Below are positions 1 to 5,635 of a stretch of 5,635 nucleotides of DNA, in pieces. Each line of letters starts with the position of its first letter. The first letter of the stretch is position 1. The position numbers and the translations under genes were made by a program. The notes under the pieces were generated by a model. The model was not told the origin of the DNA and searched no databases. It worked only from the letters and a program-made list of their open reading frames with translations. The DNA comes from a bacterium (GTDB lineage Bacteria > Omnitrophota > Gorgyraeia > Gygaellales > Profunditerraquicolaceae), in contig SCRK01000118.1 in assembly GCA_004298075.1 (NCBI GenBank), forward strand, positions 1 to 5,635, written 5' to 3'.

Positions 1-1387
1 CTCGGGAGGCCCCGCATCGGTAGTTGATAAGAAATCCCCATATCCGGATAAAGGAATATTCAAACTGGGGATCCCGGTGCTTGGCATTTGCTACGGGATG
101 CAGGTTATCTGTGAGATGCTTGGGGGCAGGGTAAAACACACCCGCGAGCGTGAATACGGCAAGGTCGAGCTGTTCATTGATGATAACCGGGATCTTTTTA
201 GCCATATGCCGGGTAATTTCACCTGCTGGGCCAGCCACGGAGATTATGTGACCAAGATGCCCGCGGGGTTTCATACCAGCGCGCATACCGCCAATACGCC
301 GATAGCGGCAATATCCAACCAGAAAAGAAAACTCTTTGCAGTGCAGTTCCATCCGGAGGTAACCCATACGGAAAAAGGATCTCAAATATTAAGCAATTTC
401 CTGTTCAAGGCCTGTGGATGTTTAGGCAGGTGGACCATGCAGTCATTTATCAAGGAAACCGTTGAAAATGTCAAGAAAACCATAGGTAAAGACAAGGTGG
501 TCCTGGGTTTAAGCGGCGGGGTGGATTCTTCGGTAGCTGCTTTGCTCCTGCACCGGTCCATCGGCAAGAATTTACGGTCTATCTTCATCGATAACGGCCT
601 ATTGAGAAAAGGGGAGGCCGAACAAATAAAAAGCGTGTTCAAGAATATGTACCATCTTAACCTGGGATACGTTGACAGAAGCAAGAGGTTCCTTGAGCGC
701 TTAAAAGGCATAACCGACCCGGAGGAAAAAAGAAAGATCATCGGGGATGAATTTGTCAAGGTCTTTGAAGAAGAGGCCAAAAAGTCAAAAGGGGTCAAAT
801 TCCTTGGACAAGGGACCCTTTATCCGGATGTTATTGAATCTGTTTCCCCTACGGGCGGCCCAAGCAGAAAGATCAAAAGCCATCATAATGTGGGTGGGCT
901 GCCGGCGCACATGCACCTTAAGCTGATCGAGCCGTTAAGGGAGTTGTTTAAGGATGAGGCGCGAGAGATCGGAAGACAATTAGGCCTGCCCGACCACATT
1001 ATCCAGCGCCAGCCATTTCCCGGTCCGGGCCTGGCGGTAAGAATAATCGGGGAGATAACCAGGGAACGTCTGGATCTTCTGCGCGAAGCGGACAAACGCG
1101 TAACTGAAGAGATCTCCAAAGCCGGGCTCTATGAACAGATCTGGCAGTCTTTCGCGATATTATTACCGATCAAGACCGTGGGGATCATGGGGGATGAACG
1201 CACCTATGAAAATGTGTGCGCGCTGCGCTGTGTTTCCAGCTTTGACGGCATGACTGCCGACTGGGTAAAGCTCCCTTATGAAGTAATGGAAAAGATCTCC
1301 AACCGCATTATCAATGAAGTTAAAGGAATTAACCGTGTTGTTTACGATATCAGCTCCAAACCTCCCGCGACAATAGAGTGGGAATGA
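1..1387 (+). CDS. guaA: GMP synthase (glutamine-hydrolysing), 5'-truncated by the window edge
   Basis: This enzyme converts XMP to GMP, using ATP and ammonia released from glutamine; it is the last step of de novo guanine nucleotide synthesis, in the cytosol. The frame is open from base 2 (461 residues visible) to TGA at 1385-1387. The class I glutaminase domain shows SGGPAS at the very start, the nucleophile Cys in GICYGMQ (Cys codon 89-91) and the His and Glu of FHPEVTH (His codon 350-352, Glu codon 356-358). The ATP pyrophosphatase P-loop SGGVDSS is encoded at 512-532. Further GMP synthase signatures are GQGTLYPDVIES, SHHNVGGLP, QRQPFPGPGLAVR and the C-terminal KPPATIEWE. Aligning the Cys with E. 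coli Cys86 puts about 56 codons outside the window, giving a full length near 517 residues, normal for the family. The GTG at 77 is internal, not the start, because conserved sequence continues upstream of it. dnaE follows after 7 bases. Confidence 0.97.
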   Translation, partial: SGGPASVVDKKSPYPDKGIFKLGIPVLGICYGMQVICEMLGGRVKHTREREYGKVELFIDDNRDLFSHMPGNFTCWASHGDYVTKMPAGFHTSAHTANTPIAAISNQKRKLFAVQFHPEVTHTEKGSQILSNFLFKACGCLGRWTMQSFIKETVENVKKTIGKDKVVLGLSGGVDSSVAALLLHRSIGKNLRSIFIDNGLLRKGEAEQIKSVFKNMYHLNLGYVDRSKRFLERLKGITDPEEKRKIIGDEFVKVFEEEAKKSKGVKFLGQGTLYPDVIESVSPTGGPSRKIKSHHNVGGLPAHMHLKLIEPLRELFKDEAREIGRQLGLPDHIIQRQPFPGPGLAVRIIGEITRERLDLLREADKRVTEEISKAGLYEQIWQSFAILLPIKTVGIMGDERTYENVCALRCVSSFDGMTADWVKLPYEVMEKISNRIINEVKGINRVVYDISSKPPATIEWE

Positions 1388-1397
1388 TCTGGCAATG
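1374..1397 (+). promoter_or_regulatory. guaA/dnaE junction: dnaE start region, weak ribosome binding site
   Basis: The guaA stop TGA (1385-1387) and the dnaE ATG (1395-1397) are 7 bases apart. No strong AGGAGG is present; the nearest purine-rich stretch is GTGGGAA at 1378-1384, followed by TGATC. An in-frame TAG at 1374-1376 rules out any dnaE start further upstream, and the only other possible initiator between it and 1395 is a CTG at 1389. The ATG at 1395 is therefore the start. The weak site and tight spacing suggest translational coupling to guaA, which is an inference. There is no room for a terminator or a conventional promoter between the genes, although a dnaE promoter inside guaA cannot be excluded. 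Confidence 0.5.
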
Positions 1398-4300
1398 CCG
1401 CATTCTGAATTCATCCACCTCCACCTGCATACCCAATACAGCCTCTTAGACGGCGCCTGCCGCATACCCGAGATCCTGGCCATCGCTAAAAGCTTTAAGA
1501 TGGATTCCCTGGCCATCACCGATCATGGGAATATGTTCGGGGCTATCGATTTCTACCTGGAAGCCAGAAAAGCGGGGATCAAGCCGATCATCGGATGCGA
1601 AGTTTACGTTGCCCCACAAAGCAGGCTGAATAAAAGCGGAAGTGGCATTGAAGACGCGGCCAATCATTTGATACTCCTCTGCCGCGATGAAGAGGGTTAC
1701 CATAACCTGATGAAGCTGGTCTCTATCGGGTATCTTGAAGGATTTTATTACCGGCCGCGCATTGATAAAGAGGTCCTCGCCCAATACGCGAAAGGATTAA
1801 TAGGCTCATCCGCCTGCTTAAAAGGGGAGATCAGCGTGCTCCTCCAGCAAAAACGTTTTAACGACGCTTTAAAAGCCGCCGATAACTACCAGAATATTTT
1901 CGGCAAAGGCAATTTCTACCTGGAAATCCAGCCTAACTCCATACCTGAACAAAAAATTGTAAACGAAGGGATGCTGAAGCTCTCCAAAGAACTGGGCATA
2001 CCTCTGGTGGCTACAAATGACGTGCATTATCCTACCAAGGACAAGGCAGGGGCGCATGAGGCCCTGTTATGCATCCAGACGCAGAACACCCTTGATGATC
2101 CCAAGCACATGCGTTTTCAAACGGATGAATTTTATTTCCGCTCCCCTGACGAAATGAAAGAGTCTTTCCGCCACTGCCCGCAAGCCATAGAAAATACCCT
2201 TGAGATCGCCGGAAGGTGCAACCTGGAGCTTGATTTCTCGCAAATGCACCTGCCCAAATATATCCCCCCCAATGGAAAAAACAAGGAGGAATTCCTCCTG
2301 GAGCTTTGCGAAAAAGGAATGCGCGATAAGGAATTCAAGCATGAACCGGAAATCCAAAAACGGCTTGATCATGAACTGAAGATCATCCGCGATATGGGTT
2401 TTATCAGCTATTTTCTCATTGTCTGGGATTTTATCCATTATGCCAAAGACCAGGGTATACCCGTAGGCCCGGGAAGAGGCTCAGCCGCCGGGAGCCTGGT
2501 AAGTTTTCTCCTGGGGATCACTGACCTCAACCCTTTGAAATACGGCCTGCTCTTTGAAAGATTTCTAAACCCGGAGCGCATGGGGCTGCCGGATATAGAT
2601 ATTGATTTCTGCTATGAAAGAAGGCAGGAGGTTATCGATTACGTGACCAAAAAATACGCCCAGGAGAATGTCGCCCAGATCATTACCTTTGGGACCATGC
2701 AGGCCAGGGCTGTGGTCAGGGATGTAGGCAGGGTCATGTCTGTTCCCTACGCGGATGTTGACCGCATTGCCAAGATGATCCCGGCGGAGTTGGACATGAC
2801 ATTGAAAAAGGCCCTGGAGAGCGAGCCGGAATTAAACAACCTTTACAAAAATGACCCGGAGATAACTAAGCTGATCAATACTGCCATATCTTTGGAAGGG
2901 TTGAACCGCCATGCCTCGATCCATGCCGCGGGCGTGGTTATCGCGGATAAACCCTTGAACAACTATACCCCTATCTTCAAGACCGGTGAAGATCAGATCA
3001 CCACCGGTTACAGCATGGGTATACTGGAAAAGATCGGCCTGCTTAAGGTTGATTTTCTGGGCTTAAGGACGCTTACGGTTATCGACGAAACGGTAAAGCT
3101 GATCAAGAAAACCCGCGGCATTGAGATCGATATCGAGAAGCTGCCTCTGGATGACCGAAATACCTATAAACTTTTGGCCACCAGCCACACTATCGGTATA
3201 TTCCAGGTAGAAAGCTCCGGAATGCGCGACCTGCTCAAGAAACTTGAGCCGGAGCGTTTTGAAGACCTGATCGCGCTTCTTGCTTTATACCGTCCCGGCC
3301 CCATCGGTTCAGGGATGCTCGATGATTTCATGAAACGCAAGCACGGCTCTATTCCCATAAAATACGAGCATCCCAGGTTAGAGCCCATCCTGAAAGAAAC
3401 CTACGGGATCATGGTCTACCAGGAACAGATCATGCAGATCGCCTCGAGTTTAGCGGGATTCTCCCTTGCCCAGGCGGATATTCTGCGCAAGGCCATGGGT
3501 AAAAAGATCCCCGAAGTCATGGAAAAGGAGAGGAAGAATTTCTTAACCGGCTGCATTAAAAACGGGATCAAAGAGAGCACTGCTTCCAAGATTTTTGACC
3601 TGATCGAATATTTTTCCGGTTACGGGTTCAATAAATGTGTAGTTGGCTCTACTGAAATTGTAGATGCGGATTCAGGAAGGAACATCACTGTAAAGGACTT
3701 GTTTGAAGCTAAAAAACAGGTGCTCACTACATTCGGCTGTGATGAAAACCTTAAGATCGTAAAAAGCAAAATAATAAATGTTGTGGAAAACGGAGTTAAG
3801 CCGGTATATAAACTTAGGACAGTTTTGGGCAGGGAAATCATCGCCACCGCAAACCATCCTGTTTTTACATTTAGCGGATGGAAGAATTTGGGAGATTTAT
3901 GCGTTGGTGAAAAAATAGGTTTGGCAAGGAAAGTACCCTGCGAAGGTAATCCTGCCATGAGCAGACACGAAACAATTGTTTTAGCCGGAGTGCTTTCAGA
4001 GGGCAACACTTGCCATCCCAGCGGGTTCTACTTTTACAATAATGACAAAAACCTGATTAAGGATTTTGTTGAAAACCTGAATAAATTTGATAATACAGTA
4101 GCACATGTATATAAAAGAAGTGGCCGCTTTGAAGTTTATGCCGGCACAGGCAAAGATGCCAGGTTTTTGAGCGGTCAGGTGCCATGGAATAAAGGGTTTG
4201 TTAAGGATAGTTACGGCAGCGCGGTAAAATTAATTGCTAATAAGAAATGCGGCGCGAGGCTTTGGATAGAGAATATAGGGCTCGATTATAAGAAGGCGGA

Positions 4301-5635
4301 TGAAAAGTTTGTCCCCGAAGAAATATTCTCCCTGGATAAAGAAGGACTGGCGTTATTTTTGGGGAGATTGTGGTCGGGAGACGGTTTTATTTTCTCAAGA
4401 AACAATACTACACCATATTATGCTTCCTCCTCACATAAATTATGCGCTCAATTGCAAGACATCCTGCTCAGATTTGGAATAACTAGTCGTTTGGTAAAGA
4501 AAACATTCAAATATAAGTATAAAGAAAATAAGGAATTGAAGTACGGCTACGCATTATATCTTTTAGGTTATAGCTCTATAACCAGGTTCCGCGATTATAT
4601 TTGCCCTTTTACCATCGGCAAAGATGATCAAATTAAGGGACTACGCAATTATTACAAACAAATAACACCAAACTTGGAAAGTAAAGATACTTTACCGGCT
4701 TCTGTAAGAGAGATTGTTTTGGAGGAAAAGAATAAATTCGGCATTACCTGGAAAGAAATTGGCGAAAAAACAGGTATCTGTATGAAAGAATTTTATGGCG
4801 TAAGTAAACCGCATAAAAAAGGGTTCCGAAGGACAACAATACAAGGCTTGGCTGAATTTTTTGAGTCAGAACGTTTATTAAGGCTCGTTAATTCTGATAT
4901 TACCTGGGATAGAGTTCAATCAATAGAATACGCCGGCCGCAAGCAAACCTATGATCTAGAAATAGAAGGAATTCATAATTTTATCGCTAACGGCATCATT
5001 GTGCATAACTCACATTCAACCGCCTACGCCTTGATCTCTTACCGGACTGCCTACTTAAAAGCGAACTATCCGGTGGAGTTCATGAGCGCCCTGCTTACCT
5101 CGGAACGGGACAATACCGATAAGATCGTTGAGTATGTGAACGAAGCGCAGCGTATGGGATTGGCTGTACAGCCGCCGGATATAAATGAAAGCGGCGTGCT
5201 TTTTAAGGTGGTCGATGAAAAAACCATACGTTTCGGCCTGTTGGCTATAAAAAATGTGGGCAAGCTTGCGGCCGAATCCATGGTGGTTGCCCGCGAAAAA
5301 GCAAAGTTCGCCTCGTTAGAAGACCTTTGCCGGCGAGTGGATTTAAGATTGGCAAACCGCAAGGTTTTAGAAAGCCTGATAAAATGCGGGGCATTGGATT
5401 GTTTTGGGATGTCTCGTGCCAGAATGTTTGCCGGCTTAGACGCGATATTGGATGGGGCGCAGAGGGCGCAGAAGGAGATATCCAGTGGACAGCTTTCCTT
5501 CTTCAGCCAATCTTCAGAGGTCAACGGCTTCAAGGACAATACCAACAACCTGCCTGACGTAAAAGAGTGGCCTGAACCGCAATTGCTCTCCTTTGAAAAG
5601 GATATGCTTGGTTTCTACGTCAGCGGCCACCCATT
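1395..5635 (+). CDS. dnaE: DNA polymerase III alpha subunit, intein-containing precursor, 3'-truncated by the window edge
   Basis: This is the catalytic subunit of the replicative polymerase, which extends DNA within the Pol III holoenzyme. The frame is open for 1413 codons; without the intein (3636-5009) 955 extein residues are visible of roughly 1150 expected. The N-terminal PHP domain has HLHLHT (His10, His12), TDHGN (Asp43, His44), GCEVYV (Glu69), His91, Cys141 and NDVHY (Asp209, His211). The palm shows GPGRGSAAGS (358-367), the catalytic aspartates in PDIDIDF (Asp400, 402, 404) and Asp553 in KVDFLGLRTLT. Next come the conserved LEGLNRHASIHAAGVVIA, LYRPGPIGSGM, YGIMVYQEQIMQIA and LRKAMGKK. 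The fingers motif GYGFNK/SHSTAYA is interrupted by the intein. The C-extein has a helix-hairpin-helix-like segment from about mature residue 822 and a clamp-binding QLSFF at about 908. The OB-fold and tau-binding end lie outside the window. Motif order and spacing match DnaE rather than PolC, whose exonuclease insertion is absent. It is probably co-transcribed with guaA. Confidence 0.96.
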   Translation, partial: MPHSEFIHLHLHTQYSLLDGACRIPEILAIAKSFKMDSLAITDHGNMFGAIDFYLEARKAGIKPIIGCEVYVAPQSRLNKSGSGIEDAANHLILLCRDEEGYHNLMKLVSIGYLEGFYYRPRIDKEVLAQYAKGLIGSSACLKGEISVLLQQKRFNDALKAADNYQNIFGKGNFYLEIQPNSIPEQKIVNEGMLKLSKELGIPLVATNDVHYPTKDKAGAHEALLCIQTQNTLDDPKHMRFQTDEFYFRSPDEMKESFRHCPQAIENTLEIAGRCNLELDFSQMHLPKYIPPNGKNKEEFLLELCEKGMRDKEFKHEPEIQKRLDHELKIIRDMGFISYFLIVWDFIHYAKDQGIPVGPGRGSAAGSLVSFLLGITDLNPLKYGLLFERFLNPERMGLPDIDIDFCYERRQEVIDYVTKKYAQENVAQIITFGTMQARAVVRDVGRVMSVPYADVDRIAKMIPAELDMTLKKALESEPELNNLYKNDPEITKLINTAISLEGLNRHASIHAAGVVIADKPLNNYTPIFKTGEDQITTGYSMGILEKIGLLKVDFLGLRTLTVIDETVKLIKKTRGIEIDIEKLPLDDRNTYKLLATSHTIGIFQVESSGMRDLLKKLEPERFEDLIALLALYRPGPIGSGMLDDFMKRKHGSIPIKYEHPRLEPILKETYGIMVYQEQIMQIASSLAGFSLAQADILRKAMGKKIPEVMEKERKNFLTGCIKNGIKESTASKIFDLIEYFSGYGFNKCVVGSTEIVDADSGRNITVKDLFEAKKQVLTTFGCDENLKIVKSKIINVVENGVKPVYKLRTVLGREIIATANHPVFTFSGWKNLGDLCVGEKIGLARKVPCEGNPAMSRHETIVLAGVLSEGNTCHPSGFYFYNNDKNLIKDFVENLNKFDNTVAHVYKRSGRFEVYAGTGKDARFLSGQVPWNKGFVKDSYGSAVKLIANKKCGARLWIENIGLDYKKADEKFVPEEIFSLDKEGLALFLGRLWSGDGFIFSRNNTTPYYASSSHKLCAQLQDILLRFGITSRLVKKTFKYKYKENKELKYGYALYLLGYSSITRFRDYICPFTIGKDDQIKGLRNYYKQITPNLESKDTLPASVREIVLEEKNKFGITWKEIGEKTGICMKEFYGVSKPHKKGFRRTTIQGLAEFFESERLLRLVNSDITWDRVQSIEYAGRKQTYDLEIEGIHNFIANGIIVHNSHSTAYALISYRTAYLKANYPVEFMSALLTSERDNTDKIVEYVNEAQRMGLAVQPPDINESGVLFKVVDEKTIRFGLLAIKNVGKLAAESMVVAREKAKFASLEDLCRRVDLRLANRKVLESLIKCGALDCFGMSRARMFAGLDAILDGAQRAQKEISSGQLSFFSQSSEVNGFKDNTNNLPDVKEWPEPQLLSFEKDMLGFYVSGHP
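3978..4740 (+). other. LAGLIDADG (DOD) homing endonuclease domain inside the intein
   Basis: This domain is expected to cut intein-less dnaE alleles at the insertion site so that repair copies the intein in. The first dodecapeptide-type motif is VLAGVLSEG (intein residues 115-123, acidic residue Glu122), and the second is LGRLWSGDG (242-250, acidic residue Asp249). The second is preceded by KFVPEEIF, a segment I recognise from DnaB-type inteins before their second motif. It is followed by YYASSSHKLCAQLQ and LLRFGI, which match the conserved helix after the second motif. Both acidic metal-binding residues are present, so catalytic competence is plausible. The domain edges are approximate. The motif assignment is by eye and the specificity is unknown, though the expected target is the fused sequence around the GFNK/SHS codons. 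Confidence 0.85.
4740..4866 (+). other. Helix-turn-helix-like segment near the end of the intein endonuclease region
   Basis: Intein residues about 369-410 include ITWKEIGEKTGI, followed by FYGVSKPHKKG, several basic residues and a helix-like TIQGLAEFF. The spacing resembles a small DNA-binding helix-turn-helix (a 'which-element, turn, recognition helix' pattern as in XRE-type repressors). Such modules occur as accessory DNA-recognition parts in homing endonucleases. The segment lies between the LAGLIDADG core and the C-terminal splicing blocks. The call rests on pattern only, and it could instead be an ordinary helical linker. Confidence 0.4.
5490..5504 (+). other. Sliding-clamp (beta) binding motif QLSFF in DnaE
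   Basis: The five codons encode Gln-Leu-Ser-Phe-Phe, close to the bacterial clamp-binding consensus QLxLF. The position, about residue 908 of the spliced protein, corresponds well with the internal clamp-binding QADMF at 920-924 of E. coli alpha. It lies in a low-complexity polar stretch (SSGQLSFFSQSS), as expected for an exposed tethering loop. This motif should hold the polymerase on the beta clamp for processive synthesis. Confidence 0.75.

Larger units (their letters stand above)
3636..5009 (+). mobile_element. DnaE intein (458 aa), contiguous, with Hint splicing domain and LAGLIDADG homing endonuclease
   Basis: This is a protein-splicing element encoded in frame inside dnaE. It should excise itself from the precursor and join Lys747 to the next extein residue, Ser. 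Boundaries are set by homology: E. coli and Thermus DnaE read GYGFNKSH without interruption, whereas here FNK is followed by 458 residues before SHS. Splicing residues are visible in order: Cys1 (codon 3636-3638) in the block A sequence CVVGSTEIVDADSG; block B TANH with Thr71 and His74; block F with YDLEIEG (Tyr439, Asp440) and HNF (447-449); block G IIVHN with His457 and Asn458 (codon 5007-5009). The +1 residue is Ser. This is the standard class 1 residue set. Between about residues 100 and 410 lies an endonuclease region. There is no internal stop or frameshift, so it looks functional. It is a single contiguous intein, not split. AT content is higher than in the exteins. Confidence 0.95.

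Noticed and set aside
1384..1449. An ATG overlapping the guaA stop (ATGA) that could be taken as the dnaE start.
   Set aside because: It is in a different frame from dnaE, gives only 21 codons before TAG at 1447-1449, and encodes nothing recognisable. The dnaE frame starts at 1395.
382..1519. Minus-strand open frames within guaA and the start of dnaE (382-798, 883-1119, 1163-1519).
   Set aside because: They lie opposite strongly conserved GMP synthase or PHP-domain codons and encode no recognisable motif. They are antisense shadows.
1446..4009. Minus-strand open frames within dnaE and the start of the intein (for example 1446-1784, 2067-2438, 3164-3388, 3620-4009).
   Set aside because: They are antisense to conserved polymerase or intein sequence, have no family resemblance, and some overlap one another.
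4300..4482. A 60-codon plus-strand frame inside the intein.
   Set aside because: It overlaps the second LAGLIDADG motif in another frame. The intein frame is clearly the coding one.
3636..5009. Alternative readings of the dnaE insertion as a group I or II intron, an insertion sequence or a split intein.
   Set aside because: The reading frame is continuous across it with Hint and LAGLIDADG motifs. There are no inverted repeats or target duplications, no stop codons, and both halves are contiguous, so a standard intein explains it.
5066..5557. Open frames on both strands over the C-extein (minus 5066-5548, plus 5327-5557).
   Set aside because: The dnaE frame here encodes conserved SHSTAYA, the helix-hairpin-helix-like segment and the clamp motif. 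The others are shadows.

Overview
The window holds two co-directional plus-strand genes of bacterial central metabolism. The first is the 3' part of guaA (GMP synthase), and the second is most of dnaE (DNA polymerase III alpha subunit). The dnaE reading frame is interrupted by a 458-codon in-frame intein. Both genes run off the window: guaA lacks about 56 N-terminal codons, judged by aligning its nucleophilic Cys with E. coli Cys86, and dnaE lacks roughly its last 200 codons.

Layout. Positions 1-1387 are guaA: the end of the glutaminase domain, the ATP pyrophosphatase domain and the dimerisation domain. After a gap of only 7 bases, dnaE starts at 1395. Positions 1395-3635 encode the N-extein (747 residues: PHP domain, palm, thumb and fingers). 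Positions 3636-5009 encode the intein. Positions 5010-5635 encode the first 208 residues of the C-extein (end of the fingers region, helix-hairpin-helix segment and a clamp-binding motif). Coding density is essentially 100 percent. I see no RNA gene, CRISPR array, insertion sequence or convincing promoter or terminator.

The intein is the notable element. It begins with Cys, has a TxxH block B, two LAGLIDADG-type motifs with their acidic residues, a helix-turn-helix-like segment, and a C-terminal His-Asn followed by Ser as the +1 residue. It sits in the most conserved part of the polymerase fingers (GYGFNK/SHS). That is three residues downstream of the site used by the split DnaE inteins of cyanobacteria. 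Sampled lines of the intein are clearly more AT-rich than sampled extein lines, which fits horizontal arrival by homing.

Organism. This is a bacterium, because guaA and dnaE are both of bacterial type. Extein GC was about 56 percent in five hand-counted lines. The PHP domain keeps all its metal ligands, unlike that of E. coli, so this is not a typical gammaproteobacterium. An uncultured or environmental lineage is plausible, but the sequence does not let me name a phylum. How the genes relate: guanine nucleotide synthesis and replication are unrelated biochemically but are probably co-transcribed here, with dnaE translation likely coupled to guaA termination. Functional DnaE requires the intein to splice itself out after translation.
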